From NCBI GenBank assembly GCA_018806915.1, contig JAGKQI010000045.1, positions 1,240,001 to 1,304,000 of the forward strand: a stretch of 64,000 nt of DNA. The letters run 5' to 3'. Both the position numbers and the translations under genes were made by a program. The DNA is from Phytophthora colocasiae. Its lineage: Eukaryota; Oomycota; Peronosporomycetes; Peronosporales; Peronosporaceae. The notes below the pieces were generated by a model, which was not told the origin of the DNA, made no database searches, and worked only from the letters and a program-made list of their open reading frames with translations. Shown piece after piece: positions 53,399-64,000 of the stretch (position 1 is the stretch's first letter; the number at the start of each line of letters is the position of its first letter).

Positions 53399-54151
53399 TG
53401 GTCATGACTGGTGCGGAAGCCACGGACCTGAGTCAACACAATGGACGGAGATCGGTCTCCTGTAGCTCGTAGAGAAGACGAGGAGGGTGTAGAACGTCTC
53501 GGTGGTCGCGTTCTCCCTCGGTTGACGTGTGCCCTTGGGCCGAGCGACTGCTTCTTTCCCTCTGGAGGTGGCTTTACGAGTGCCGAGTGCGGAATTAGTT
53601 CGCGAAAAGGGGGGAGGGCGGGAGCGAGAGGGGGCTGCGTGGATGGGGGACACCACAAGATGAAGTCGATATCAAATTCGAAAGGGATTATTACAAGAGA
53701 CGGGGCAGAAGAGAGTTCACCAACGAAAACCCAAGCAAAGTAGTGTGGATGGCCAGTTTAATGCAACGACAAGATCACTGACAACTTGGCAACATGTGGG
53801 CTGGCGAATCATTCCTGGCTGTTTGCAGTGGTTATGATCGACATGTCATTTGTCCCATTGGAAAACGGTATGGCAACGTCTATTGCAGCTTTTTAGGTGG
53901 GGCGATGTGGCCCTCCAATCGATCACTGCCGGCGTTAGATGTCGTCGCAATGTCCACATTCAAACAACATTACATGGCTACAGTGACCTTGGTGTGCCTT
54001 ACACCATCAAACAACGTTACTCACAACCGAACAACATAGGGCCAGTCGCCTTGTCTTGCACTCAGTATGCCCTTGGCGTCCTGACCCTCCGAGCTGCACA
54101 TTTCCCACTTGGGCAGGAAGCGCCACCTTCGTCTACCTCTCTTTGTCGATT
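53399..54151. other. divergent intergenic region with a second initiator-like site
   Basis: This separates the Tup1-type gene from the START-FYVE-GAF gene. TCATTTGTCCCATTG at 53846-53860 on the plus strand resembles the initiator, but it is almost 300 bases before the chosen ATG. Upstream-open frames run through 53402-53658 on the minus strand and 53850-54290 on the plus strand; I take them as untranslated. Confidence 0.45.
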
Positions 54152-56173
54152 ATGGTGCGGTCGCTGCCACTGCGCAGTGGCTTCTTCAAGACGCCGGAGC
54201 TCTCCGATGCAGACCAGACCGAGTTGCTGGCTTGGGGCCGCTCGCTTGTGCCCGATCTCGTGCGTCAGCCCGAAGTGGAGTGGACGATGATACACGAACG
54301 CAAGGGCGTGCAGCTTTGCGAAGACCGACAGAAAGGAGGCCTCACGTACTCTATCCGCGCTGTGGCTACTGTACGTGCGTCACTGGACGACGTCATGGAC
54401 ATTTTCCTGGCGCAAAACACGGTGGACTATCGGTCGCTGATGCAACTCCAGTTGCGCGAGTTCTTCGCAGACGCAGCTGTACTCTTCCACAAGGAGCAGA
54501 ATGAATCGGAAGCTTTGAGTATTAAGTGGACGGCAGCACGTACAAAGAAGAGTGTCAGTCTCGGAGGACAAGTGGGTGTTGACTTTTGCTTCCTTGAGTA
54601 CGCGGGTGTCATTTCGGCGGAGCAGGTGGACGGACGTGCGCTTAACGGCTCCTCGTCTTCCAGTAAGGCTGCACCTGTGGGCGTGTGTCTATATGAATCG
54701 ATTGACCAGGCCGAATGTCCGTCGCTCTACGACTCGCACAAGCTCGAACGTGCCAGTGTGTCCAAGTGCGGCTTCATTTTCCGTCCTGTGGAGGAAGGCG
54801 TGGTTGAAGCTACGTTCGTCTGCAGCATCCGACAGCCGCCTGGAGCACGTAGTAAGCGCCGTTGGAACCGCGCACTGCTGGCTCATTGGGCTGAGTCGGT
54901 CGCAGGCATTGAAGAGGCAATCAGTCGTCGACGTATCTCCAAGGAACTCACGAAACGTCGAGTGCCCACTTGGGTGAACGACAAGGACCGCGCGTGTTGT
55001 CACTTGTGTCTAAAGACGTTCACCAATACTCGACGCAAGCATCACTGTCGCGCGTGCGGAGAGATCATTTGCCGGGCCTGTTCCGTATACAAGAGTGTGG
55101 ATTTGCAGTCTGTTGGGCTGACAACACTGAGATTGTGTAAAGCTTGTATGGACGGCACTTCTACTACTGCAGCCGACCGAGAGAAGGAAGAGGAGAACCT
55201 GAAGGCTGTTGCAGCTGTGGCTGTCGTAGCTAATGGAGCTACTGCTGACGGTATCGCGTTGCCTGAAGGTGTGGACAACAGCGTTCTTAGAGATGCAGTG
55301 GAAGAATACGCTTTGGCACTTCCTGGTGCTCAGGTGTCGACTGTACCGGACCTTGTGGGCATTGCCTGGCTGCAACAGCTTGCAACTCGAGACCAAGAGA
55401 GCAAGGCCATGGTGAATGCCTTAATGGAGCGACTACGTATAGATACTCAGCAGAAGGACACGAGCGGAACTTCCGAGGAGCAGGTGGATATCTACGATAC
55501 GCTTTGTGACTTGGCAGCTCAGACGCTGGCCTGCAAGTACGCCGTTGTCAGTCTCGTAGACGAGAACCGCCAGTGGTTCAAGAGTGCTGTGAACGTCAAG
55601 GAGTCCGAAGTGCCGCGTGACTTCAGCTTTTGCGAGTACCCCGTGCGCGACCAGCGACCGCTAGTGGTAATGGACACACTACGCGACCCGCGCTTCAAGA
55701 CAAACCCGTTCGTGACAGGCCCTCTAGGTGTGCGTTTCTTGGCTGGAGCTCCGCTTTTCACAGTGGACAACGAGTGTGTTGGTGCTGTGTGCGTGCTGGA
55801 CACGGCACCTCGCGAGTCTTTGCAGGAATCCCAGATTGCTACGATGCAAAACTTGGCACATTTGGCCATGGTCATGGTGCAGGAGCGACGAGAAGCTCAG
55901 AGCAAGGTGGCTCGCGCCATGGCGTCCTCTCAGCTTGTACCAGCACGTCAGAACGGTGGCCCTATCGCCAACAACGCTGGATCCTCGGACCTCGTGCCAC
56001 TCAGCAGCTACTCGGAGACTTCCATGGTCGTACAAGGTCGCGAACGACCTAAGGAGGACCCTGTGCTCAAGGAACAAATGATTCAGTTACTGCACAAGGC
56101 ATCTCAAGTGCGCGACCAAGTGAATCAGCAGACACACAAGCAACAGGCTGGACTCCAGAGCTCTGCGGAGTAG
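54152..56173 (+). CDS. START-FYVE-GAF domain protein
   Basis: The frame opens at 54056 but Met at 54152 ([20 protein letters not shown]) matches the usual start of oomycete START-FYVE proteins, giving 673 residues. A START-like lipid-binding domain spans about 20-265. A FYVE zinc finger follows at about 278-332 with the signature [11 protein letters not shown] and four CxxC pairs, which binds phosphatidylinositol 3-phosphate on endosomes. A GAF domain lies at about 446-554 ([49 protein letters not shown]), a small-molecule sensor fold. A C-terminal helix closes the protein. Function is probably in membrane signalling or trafficking. Single exon. Confidence 0.85.
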   Translation: MVRSLPLRSGFFKTPELSDADQTELLAWGRSLVPDLVRQPEVEWTMIHERKGVQLCEDRQKGGLTYSIRAVATVRASLDDVMDIFLAQNTVDYRSLMQLQLREFFADAAVLFHKEQNESEALSIKWTAARTKKSVSLGGQVGVDFCFLEYAGVISAEQVDGRALNGSSSSSKAAPVGVCLYESIDQAECPSLYDSHKLERASVSKCGFIFRPVEEGVVEATFVCSIRQPPGARSKRRWNRALLAHWAESVAGIEEAISRRRISKELTKRRVPTWVNDKDRACCHLCLKTFTNTRRKHHCRACGEIICRACSVYKSVDLQSVGLTTLRLCKACMDGTSTTAADREKEEENLKAVAAVAVVANGATADGIALPEGVDNSVLRDAVEEYALALPGAQVSTVPDLVGIAWLQQLATRDQESKAMVNALMERLRIDTQQKDTSGTSEEQVDIYDTLCDLAAQTLACKYAVVSLVDENRQWFKSAVNVKESEVPRDFSFCEYPVRDQRPLVVMDTLRDPRFKTNPFVTGPLGVRFLAGAPLFTVDNECVGAVCVLDTAPRESLQESQIATMQNLAHLAMVMVQERREAQSKVARAMASSQLVPARQNGGPIANNAGSSDLVPLSSYSETSMVVQGRERPKEDPVLKEQMIQLLHKASQVRDQVNQQTHKQQAGLQSSAE

Positions 56174-56640
56174 ACCGCACTTACCAATGCAGCACACATC
56201 ATCACATTACGCCCCGCCTTCATTTGGATGGCGCGACGTACACTTAGGAGTACTTCAGGAGGAGAAAAATGCATGCAATCCGCTCAAATGACACAAACAC
56301 AAGACAGATGAAGTTCCACAGCACGGTTAGACCGTCGTCGCGAAGAAAGAAGTGATCGACCAGGAGGCTGCCGCTGGTGTTTTGTCGAGCCAAAAAGACC
56401 TCCAAGTTGGCGATAGAAGCCGAACTCAAGACGTGATTACTGTAGCTGTAGAGCTGAAAGCTGAAGAGGGTGAACTGCGTGAATGCAGTGTGTTAGTAGA
56501 CGTCAGTACATGGAGTGATGCCAACTGTGGCTTTAACATGAGAAAAATGCAGTGATTTCTTAGAGTAAGCTTACCTTCTAAGTGCCTTTCAAGAACCTGC
56601 CAACTGCACAACAACCAGCTCAGTCCTAGAACAGGCTCAA
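56174..56640. other. intergenic region between convergent genes
   Basis: The minus strand has a 61-codon frame (56429-56244) with a hydrophobic end (LTVLWNFICLVFVSFERIAC) and nearby GT-AG-like signals, so a small spliced membrane protein is conceivable, but there is no ATG in the frame and no family match. I do not call a gene. Confidence 0.4.
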
Positions 56641-56644
56641 CAGT

Positions 56645-57160
56645 TTACTTGTCCAATGGGCGGTTGAATCCTCCTCTGCGGTTCATGTACTGCCTGTACT
56701 CTCGCTTGTTCTCGCGTCTTGCCGTGCCTACAGCTGCACCTTTGCTATTCTCCTCCACTGGTTTCCCCTTGGTGGAGTCAAAGCCTCCGATACCAAGCAA
56801 CAGCTTCATCTGCTCCTCTTCGCTTAAGTGCGAAAGTGACTGGTTCTCTTCTTGTGCCTCTTGCTTGGGTTCTTCCTTGGTTTTACGTGGCACAGAACGC
56901 GACACAGAGCGACGTCGACGCACTGGAGACCTGCTCTTGGACCTGCTACGGCTGTAAGAGCGTCGACGGCGACGTCTCTCAGGGCTTCGACTGCGGCTTC
57001 GTCCTCGGCTTCTACTGCGGCTCCTGCGGCTTCTACGACGCCCACGAGACGGAGAACGAGAGCGCGAACGAGATAAAGACACAGACCGACGGTGGCGGCT
57101 GTTGTCACGGCGCCGACGCCCTAAACTGTCTAGAGAGGAGCTACGGCTTCGACCCCGCAT
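56645..57160 (-). CDS. U4/U6.U5 tri-snRNP 27 kDa protein (SNRNP27-like)
   Basis: This is a small splicing factor of the spliceosomal tri-snRNP. Of 171 residues, the N-terminal half is an Arg-Ser domain ([20 protein letters not shown] and similar). The C-terminal part carries the diagnostic SNRNP27 domain: [20 protein letters not shown] and [20 protein letters not shown]. The frame is open to 57241, but Met at 57160 ([12 protein letters not shown]) fits the family and the upstream stretch is AT-rich leader. Human SNRNP27 ends a few residues after RPLD, so the C-terminus is near complete. Single exon. Confidence 0.9.
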   Translation of the reverse strand: MRGRSRSSSLDSLGRRRRDNSRHRRSVSLSRSRSRSPSRGRRRSRRSRSRSRGRSRSRSPERRRRRRSYSRSRSKSRSPVRRRRSVSRSVPRKTKEEPKQEAQEENQSLSHLSEEEQMKLLLGIGGFDSTKGKPVEENSKGAAVGTARRENKREYRQYMNRRGGFNRPLDK

Positions 57161-57258
57161 TTTTAACGTTATACTGAGATAATTGTGATAAAAATTAAAT
57201 GTAATTGTAAGTTTTTTAATGAAAGTTATTGTGAATTTCATGAAACTTCACTTCAACT

Positions 57259-60200
57259 TCAACGTCTTGAGTTGCCTTTACCACGTTGATTGACTGCCGC
57301 TTGCCGCTTGCCACCACGTTTCGATAGCCTTGCAGCATATGCAACTTTAGCGTCTGCTCGTCGTTGAGCTTCATCTGCACGACGTTGCCGTTCGAGTTCA
57401 ATTCGGAGCTCCTCGCTTACGAACCAGTGCATCCATTCGTCTTCGTACTTCATCATCATCTTCTCGTTCACTTCTCGTTCTAGTTCCAACCTTCTTCTCT
57501 TCTTTTCAAGAGCAATTTCTCTCTCGATATTTCGTTGTTGTCTTTCTTCCATTTCCATCTGTAGGTTAGCGCGAATTTCACGTTTGAAATCCCGAGCTCG
57601 AGCCAGGAAAAGTTTACTACGAACACGGATCTCTTCATATGGAGCTCGTTCTTTCTTGCGTTCAGCTAATAGTTCTTCTTCATGCAGTTTACAGTCAAGT
57701 CGGAAACGTTCAGCAGGTGGTAAAAGTTTTGTGTGTTGATTCCCGCTTTTTTTCTTCTTTGCAGCAGCAGCAAGAGCTTCAGCTTGGATATCAAATACTT
57801 CCGGTCTCCTTGCCAGGCCTGACACAGCTTCAATATCAAAAGCACGGAGTAAAGCTGCATCATCAACATTGTAACCAGCTTGCTCAGCTTCCCAAGCGCG
57901 ATGGTATTCCCCTGCTAGCGTTGCAACACTGGTATTATCGTGTTGAATTGGATAATGAGATAATACGTGCTGGATATCTGCAATTGCCGATGGTAACTGT
58001 CCGAGGCTTCGATAAGCTTCAGCTCGACACAAGAAGAGCTGGATACTGGCTTCAGGGATAGTCAAAACATGCTGCGATTCATCAACGAGATGTTCTTCCT
58101 GATTGTCCACATTAATTTCTGGAAGTGGGGCATGGACACATTTTAGAGCTTCTGTCAAACTGCGGATCGCATCGGGATATTGCTGCAATGCCATGTGAGT
58201 GAGCCCTTTGAGGTGGTGCGCTGTAGTGATTTCGATACAGTTTGACTCAATTGCCTGTTGAAGGTCTTTCAGAGCTCCTTGAGCGGCAATTTGGTACTTT
58301 TGTCTTGTTTCAGCGCGCTTTTGCACCATCTTGGAATACGATTCTTTCGCGGAATCTTCTGGTTGGACTTCATTCTTGTCTGGAAGATTGTGTATGGGAG
58401 ATTCCGGCCGTTCCTCGTGTAATTTATTGTGTCTTACCTTCAGTCGAAGTTCACGGGTGTGAATCAACTCATTTCCGTGCACTTCCTGCTCATAAGCGCT
58501 TATTTCAGCCGATGTTTCATCGATCACTTGCCTTGCTTGTTTAAGCTACAAAAAGAAAATAAGTATACAACGGTCAGAAAGAGAAACTAACTACGAATTG
58601 GACTACTTTTGAAGTACAATTTACCTGCATAAAGCGACAAAGTCCTCGTTTGTAGTGCAGTTGCGGATTATCACGCTTTTGATCCACGTACGAAAGTGCT
58701 TTTACTTCAGAAATTAGTTGCGATAATAATTTTTCCGCATTTTCAAATTCTCCAGTATCAACATATTTCATCGCAAGTGCTAGACGATTTCGACGATCTT
58801 GTTGCAGTTTATTCTGTTGATCGGCGAACGGGTTGTTGGAAAAATCACAATAGCATTTGAAAATTGCTGGAGGAGGTGCAACCAGCAAGTTATCATTTGC
58901 ATAAAGTGATTGCAACTCCGTTAATTCCATCAGTGAAGTTGGTAAAGAGCAAAGGCGATTGAATGACACATTAAACTTTGCCAAATGTGTCAAATTACCC
59001 AATCGTAGTGGTAATTTTTGAAGTTGGTTGTGATCACAGTGCAATTCTCTTAGACGAGGGAGCTGGGTAAGCTCATCTGGCAGCTCCTGAAGGTTGTTCG
59101 TGCTAATATCCAAGATTTCCAGTCTTCGGAGATGAGCAATTTCAGTGGGAAGAACTCGTAAGGAATTATTTGAGAGATCCAAATTTTGCAAATGACTACA
59201 GTATAACAATACTGCTAATGGAACTTGCGTTAGGTAATTTCCAGCTAGGTCCAACTCCAGAAGAGTATCTTGCATGGCAGCATGTCCAATGAGTAATGCA
59301 AACTCCCGTAAGGAATTTTGACGAAGTCGTAGGGTTTCAACAGGTGAATCTTTCAGGAAATCCAAACTTTCAAACGTGACAATTCCACATGACGATGCCG
59401 AGAAGAATTTAATACTTGAAAGATGTCGGAAAAACTCCTCCAAGTTAATCAGCTTTGGGTTATTGTCGAGATCGAGATGACAGAGCTGACTCAAAGCACC
59501 AAATTCCTTTGGTAATAGTCTCAATTGATTGGAAAAAAGTTGCAGATTCTCGAGTTTGTGCAGTGCTCCAATACTTTCAGGAAGTGTTAGAAGACGGTTA
59601 TGCGCCAGATCCAACCCCTGTAAATCCACGAGGTTGCCTATAGCCTCCGGTAGTGAACGTACAGCATTATGATGTAGTACCAGTCGTTGAAGAGAAACTA
59701 ACGCGGGGATTTCATCGCTAAGTGACACAAGTTGGTTGTTCGACAAGTCCAATAACGTGAGTTCCGTGCATTTTTCAATGGATTTCGGGACTTCAGCGAG
59801 TCGATTGTTGTTCAAAAGCAGCACTTGCAGTCCAACTAGAAGTCCAATACCAACTTTCCACTCTCGCGTCTCTCGAAGAAGCTTCAAGTCTCCTTCCACG
59901 TACGGTAACTCCTTAAGTCGATTATGTGAGAGATCCAAATAGCGAATGTCCCGCAGTTTCCAAAGCTTTGGAGAAAAAGTCTGGATGAGATTATTCGACG
60001 CTCGAATCGACGTAAGACTTGTCGTCGTTTGAAGACAAGACGGTAAACGAGTGAGTTGATTGTGACTCACATCAAGTTCCTCAAGGTGGATTAAATCCTG
60101 AATCCCGGAAGGAATTCGGCTCAAACAATTACGAGAAAGCACGAGCTTCGTCAAGAACGACAGATTCCAGATGCGAGAAGACAGTTTCCACGCTTCAAGG

Positions 60201-60958
60201 CCGCTCATATCCAGTGTTTGAATCTTTTCTTCGGCGTCTTCAGCCTCGTCAACAATCTTTTGTGCCTTTGAACGAGGATATTTCCTTTGCATTTTTCTTT
60301 TAGTCGCTTCGTCCAGTTCCACCTCCTGGGCTTCATTTTCAGCCATTTCCGCCTCAATTTCTTCGTCTTCCGCGTCTTCTGCTTCTTGTTGAAACTGTTC
60401 AAAATCGTCATCTTCACTGTCTTCTTCTTCGTTCCCACCATCATCGGAAATTCCTAGCGAGTTAAAGAGCGCAGGCTTCGTCCATGAAGAAGTGTTGGAG
60501 TCTAGGTGCGTGTATAGGATCCTCCCTGAATCTGAGTCTATAGTACATTGGTACTGAGCTTTGACTAGCCGACGAGTTCGTTTGCGCTCTTTCCCACCTC
60601 GAAACATGGACTGCAACCGGACAACAGCAAAAGTCAAGTAAGAGAGATCAATTTCTGCATCAGTGTCTTCGGGTAGTGTCCACGAGGTCTCTCCAGTGTG
60701 AATATTGTAGTAGTAAATAGTCTGCGAAGCTTCATCGAAACTTTGCTGCCACACATTCTCCATTGCAGCTTCAGATGTCGCCTCCCCTGGCAATGTCCAA
60801 GAGGTTTCGCCTGTCCTAGAGAACATGAAAGATTGGATGAGATCTTAGATCCTAGATTTCTGAGGATTCTGGATAGGAAAAGATGATACGTACTGTCGAT
60901 TAAAGTAGTAGGCACGATCAGAAGTCTCATCGTAGGCTTCTTCCCACAAAGAACTCAT
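57259..60958 (-). CDS. WW-IQ-LRR-TPR protein
   Basis: Three exons, 60958-60894, 60815-58625 and 58545-57259, with GT-AG introns of 78 and 79 bp, give 1,180 residues. WW domains lie at about 3-32 ([20 protein letters not shown], with the first intron inside it) and 42-71 ([20 protein letters not shown], then GETSWTLP); a third, weaker one follows. An IQ-like helix ([20 protein letters not shown]) and a long acidic stretch come next. About 16 leucine-rich repeats of the LxxLDLSxNxLxxLP type run from about 230 to 660. The last exon has TPR-like helices ([26 protein letters not shown]) and a charged coiled coil. It is probably a scaffold; no enzyme domain is seen. It lies 98 bp upstream of the SNRNP27-like start, same strand. 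Confidence 0.85.
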
Positions 60959-61536
60959 GGTTCTCGAACGAAACTACTGGTAAAAAGTTAGGATACGACC
61001 GTCTCTTCAACAAAAGTTATTTTTTTTCTTTGAAGAAAGATAACATCTTCCTCACCGAAAAGAGGAGAATGTTGTTGTTTTTCGTCTTCTCGTCGTGTTG
61101 CTTACGATGTGCACGTCCAAACATAATCCTTGCTCGTCAACATCCCCAGGCTTCATATTGGCCGTGTTCCACCCCGTCCCAACCCAATTTGCTCTTCCTC
61201 GATGGTGTGCCGTTCTCTCCCTAGTTTTTACTGGTGAGTCCAAATTTCAAGTGGACCAGATTCCATGGCCAGGGATGCGTCTTGCATTCTGTACAGCCAA
61301 AGGTTTTGAGTCCAAGATCGACTGAGGATTCCAGAGCCTTCAAGTTCAATTCAAGGACAACAATCTTGACGGCAACACGAAGAAAAATGGAAATGCTTTG
61401 ACGTTTACTCGCGGATTACAATGATGTAAAACACGGCCCTAATTTGCTGAGACACAAGTGCACTTGAGCTTACGATCGGAGATCTCTTGGGTGGCTCTCA
61501 CCGTTCTCCCTTCACTTCCGAAAAAGAGGCGAGAAG
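60959..61536. other. divergent intergenic region
   Basis: This separates the WW-LRR gene from the START/FYVE-like gene and should hold both promoters. A 64-codon plus-strand frame at 61030-61224 has a hydrophobic patch (MLLFFVFSSCCLRC) but no convincing downstream sequence. No clear initiator was seen. Confidence 0.45.
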
Positions 61537-63033
61537 ATGAAGTTCACGTTGCCGAAAAATGCCATTCCGGTTGTGGAATTAACCCCCGATCAACAAGCTG
61601 CGTTCATCGAGGAAGCCGACACCGTCGTACAGGAAATTATAACAGCGAATGAAGTTTTCGTCTCGGAGGGGGGCGCACTCAACGCTGAACATTGGAAACT
61701 GGTTCGGTCCAAAGAGGGGATACACGTTTATCGTCAACGGAAAAAATCGATCAATCAACGGGGAACGAAGTCGAACTCCCCCGTCATTCAAAGCCCTTCA
61801 TGGTCCAAATCTCACGCGTATTTAAGGTATCACACTGAAAGTAGCAGCGACGTGGAACTTGCCAATAGACAGACCGTTTTGTCTACTTCGTCGGGTATGG
61901 CGGAGGACAGTATCATGGAGAAAATGCGGCCGCATGGGGTCTCTCTCATGGCCCTGCACGGAACAATGGATGGATCTTTGGACGACTGCATGTTTGGCTG
62001 TTTTGCACCTAACGATGAAGCTTGGAAGTTGCGAAGTTCCCACATTAACGATCGACTCGATGATGCTCGGATTCTCGCGTCAATTAGGGGCCCCAGTCAG
62101 AATGACCCTTGTCGTTTTTTGGGTCTCAAATGGTTCGCGAAGGAGTTGCCAGCAGTACTGACCGGTATCGTGAACCAACGCGATTTCCTCATCATAGAGT
62201 CTTCAGGTTTCACACAGGACTCAAACGGCGAGAGAATTGGATACTTTTTGATGCACTCGGTCACTTTGAGAGCTGTTCCAGAGTTTTCACATTTAGGTAT
62301 TGTCCGTGGCGTCATGAGCTTCTGTTACCTGTTTCGTCAAGGTAAACCTGGCAAAGTGGACACTTTTTGCCGTGGTTTCTTCGACTCCCGTGGTGAATTA
62401 CCTGGTCGAATGTCCGTATCACTTGCTGCAGACGCTGCGATCTGCTGTTCGAATGTGGTCGACTACGGATACATCCGGAAATTACGGTGGTTAATGCAGA
62501 ACGCGAGTAAAACTCGCAACCAAGACGAAAACCGAGCTTATCACTGTCAATCTTGTGACAAAAGTTTCGCCAAGTTTTCGCTCAGTTTGTCTTCAGCCTC
62601 GGCATGCCAAATCTGCCACAAAGTCATGTGTTCCAAGTGCTACGTGGTTAAGAAAATAACCATGCATGTGTCGGACACTGGTTCAATCCAACAGTGTTCT
62701 CTAAGCTTTTGTCTGAGCTGCTTGGTTCGAGCAAAGCAACTTTCGAGTTGGGATTTGGCTTTGAGGAATCTTGAAGCTTCTTCGAGATCATCGGGTTCGT
62801 CATCGTCTTCAACGCCACCGATAGCTCCCGATTTCCATCTAAAACGAGGGAACAGAGCCTATTCGTTGCACGCAGGCACTCGGGCGTATCAAATGACCTT
62901 CCGCCATGAGATTCAATCAGAACTCAACAGATCAACTAGTGACCAGACGAATGCGGTTGCTAACGAGAGATTTCGCTCATGGTCTCCACGATCTACAGGC
63001 CCAAACAGCGCACGTGGCGTAAGATTCGCATGA
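61537..63033 (+). CDS. START/FYVE-like protein
   Basis: The 498-residue single-exon product starts MKFTLPKNAIPVVELTPDQQ, the usual beginning of the large oomycete START-domain family. The START-like domain covers about 40-325 (WKLVRSKEGIHVYRQRKKS, LGIVRGVMSFCYLFRQG). A Cys-rich domain follows at about 336-400 (CQSCDKSF, CQICHKVMCSKC, CLSC), spaced like FYVE but without the RRHHCR signature, so it may not bind phosphatidylinositol 3-phosphate. The C-terminus is Ser-rich. With the START-FYVE-GAF gene 5 kb away this suggests an old local family. Confidence 0.75.
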   Translation: MKFTLPKNAIPVVELTPDQQAAFIEEADTVVQEIITANEVFVSEGGALNAEHWKLVRSKEGIHVYRQRKKSINQRGTKSNSPVIQSPSWSKSHAYLRYHTESSSDVELANRQTVLSTSSGMAEDSIMEKMRPHGVSLMALHGTMDGSLDDCMFGCFAPNDEAWKLRSSHINDRLDDARILASIRGPSQNDPCRFLGLKWFAKELPAVLTGIVNQRDFLIIESSGFTQDSNGERIGYFLMHSVTLRAVPEFSHLGIVRGVMSFCYLFRQGKPGKVDTFCRGFFDSRGELPGRMSVSLAADAAICCSNVVDYGYIRKLRWLMQNASKTRNQDENRAYHCQSCDKSFAKFSLSLSSASACQICHKVMCSKCYVVKKITMHVSDTGSIQQCSLSFCLSCLVRAKQLSSWDLALRNLEASSRSSGSSSSSTPPIAPDFHLKRGNRAYSLHAGTRAYQMTFRHEIQSELNRSTSDQTNAVANERFRSWSPRSTGPNSARGVRFA

Positions 63034-63062
63034 ATGGAAGTAAGTAATAAAAAACTATGATC

Positions 63063-64000
63063 CTAGGCCACCGGCACTGCTCCAGCTATTTTATGGTCTT
63101 CAGCGCTTGCATGATACCAGGTACATGATCGTAACTCCGACAATGTGCCGTGTTCGGGGTCCATGTACCAACGTAATAGTAACATATTGAATGTGCGGAG
63201 GATCTTTCTCGGTACTAAACGTGCTGCTAATAGGAGAAGGACGGAGGAGGCCTGGTAAATATGGTTTCCGTAATAGAGATATCCTGTGAGTAGCAGTGCT
63301 TCGACTGTCGTGCAGCGTTTGCCGTTGTACACGACGTACGCAATATCGTCGCAGTCTTTGAAGAGCTTCCTGAATAATCCTCCGATGCAATTTCTCTCGA
63401 ATGACGTGAGATTGTCTTGGTTTTCAGGGTCTTTGGACTCCTTCAATGGTAGATCTGATACTACATAACATGTAGCTTTCGGACTTAGTATCCGAATCCC
63501 AAACGATATCAACACAGCCACGAACCCCAAGCCAATTGAGATGACCGTGATAACAGAAGGCATGTTGATAGTGAATAGGATACACGAATCGTTCAGACCG
63601 CAGTATTTCGCTCCCCGGGCGGAGGTTTTTCGTAAAATCTCCGAGTTTTTAGTGATAATTGACGCGAGTGGAGTTCGCTGAACTGACAGAAGAATACACC
63701 CCACGCAGATAGTGGTGATAGGTTGTAGCGCCTCCCACGTGAGTCGGAAATGTCGATCTAATTGCTGGTCCCCAGACCGAGCCTTGACCAAATTAACGAC
63801 CGAATAGGAAAAAGCGAAAAAGCAGCACGTGAGATTCGCAATGGATTCGCTAGTCAACGTCCCCGTGCCCAGTCCGAGCATGTAAACGTCCGAATAGAAT
63901 ACGAGATGGTAGATGATCTGGGCGAGGTAAACAACCTGCATTCGCCCATTTTGGCAACGATACGCCCAGATTTGAGTTAGGAGTACAGATCGTCTGTGAG
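63063..64000 (-). CDS. multi-span membrane protein, oomycete family, 5' end beyond window
   Basis: The minus-strand frame is open to the window edge (upstream of MQVVYLAQIIYHLVFYSDVY it reads VLLTQIWAYRCQNGR), so the gene starts to the right of 64000 and only its C-terminal 310 residues or so are here. Hydrophobic segments include LTCCFFAFSYSVVNL, PITTICVGCILLS, PSVITVISIGLGFVAVLISF and VEALLLTGYLYYG, suggesting at least four spans. The motif SGDQQLDRHFRLTWE is one I associate with an expanded Phytophthora membrane-protein family of unknown function. The stop at 63063 leaves 30 bases to the next gene's end. Confidence 0.65.
   Translation of the reverse strand, partial: HRRSVLLTQIWAYRCQNGRMQVVYLAQIIYHLVFYSDVYMLGLGTGTLTSESIANLTCCFFAFSYSVVNLVKARSGDQQLDRHFRLTWEALQPITTICVGCILLSVQRTPLASIITKNSEILRKTSARGAKYCGLNDSCILFTINMPSVITVISIGLGFVAVLISFGIRILSPKATCYVVSDLPLKESKDPENQDNLTSFERNCIGGLFRKLFKDCDDIAYVVYNGKRCTTVEALLLTGYLYYGNHIYQASSVLLLLAARLVPRKILRTFNMLLLRWYMDPEHGTLSELRSCTWYHASAEDHKIAGAVPVA

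Noticed and set aside
53329..53658. N-terminal extension of the Tup1-type frame by 110 codons
   Set aside because: An initiator-like site lies inside it and Tup1 homology starts only after the Met at 53328.
56244..56429. Small membrane protein on the minus strand
   Set aside because: No ATG in frame and no confirmed splice structure; kept only as a remark in the intergenic entry.
61030..61224. Small plus-strand ORF with hydrophobic start as a possible secreted peptide
   Set aside because: It has no RxLR-EER or other effector motif and sits in a likely promoter.

Overview
The window looks like nuclear DNA of a plant-pathogenic oomycete, most likely Phytophthora or a close relative. The grounds are short introns (62-86 bp, GT-AG), matches to the oomycete initiator element upstream of genes, START/FYVE proteins, a stramenopile-type Myb-like protein family, and a transposon set (chromodomain Ty3/Gypsy, Crypton, piggyBac, Tc1, MULE, tyrosine-recombinase retroelement) typical of Phytophthora. 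The species cannot be named from the sequence alone.

The window has two halves. Bases 1 to about 37,000 are repeat-rich, and nearly everything recognisable there is a transposon, a transposon nested in another, or a broken gene. In order: a piggyBac-type transposase gene split by a tyrosine-recombinase (DIRS/Ngaro-like) retrotransposon (1-6249); a 5.4 kb inverted repeat with about 2.09 kb arms around a broken Myb/DOT1-like methyltransferase gene (5858-11294); a decayed minus-strand Ty3/Gypsy element (about 13,000-21,110) whose integrase is interrupted by a Crypton and whose RNase H segment is inverted; an internally deleted Tc1/mariner element (23301-24514); a piggyBac element with TTAA target duplication (24706-28111); the C-terminal end of a dynein heavy chain gene, itself broken by an 839 bp MULE-type element with a 10 bp target duplication (about 28,165-30,575); an uninterrupted MULE transposase (32278-34146); a 181 bp tandem duplication; and about 2.5 kb of unassigned sequence.

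Bases 37,000 to 64,000 are compact and gene-dense. Genes: Myb-like nuclear protein; secreted RNase T2; a four-exon ubiquitin-specific protease; a ubiquitin-like plus double cyclic-nucleotide-binding protein; a PH-domain coiled-coil protein; a probable mitochondrial membrane protein; a Tup1-type WD40 corepressor; a START-FYVE-GAF protein; the tri-snRNP protein SNRNP27; a WW-IQ-LRR-TPR protein; a START/FYVE-like protein; and a multi-span membrane protein running off the right edge. Only one transposon lies here, a Tc1 element with an open transposase (49041-50604) between the mitochondrial-protein and Tup1 genes.

The genes form no operon. They are separate eukaryotic transcription units, often in convergent pairs with 100-150 bp between stop codons. 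I found no RxLR or Crinkler effector gene, no convincing tRNA and no CRISPR array. I found no clear case of an entirely new system; the most unusual items are the large inverted repeat, the layered Gypsy/Crypton/inversion structure, the palindromic motif shared between the ends and the intron of the piggyBac element, and the UBL-CNB-CNB fusion protein.
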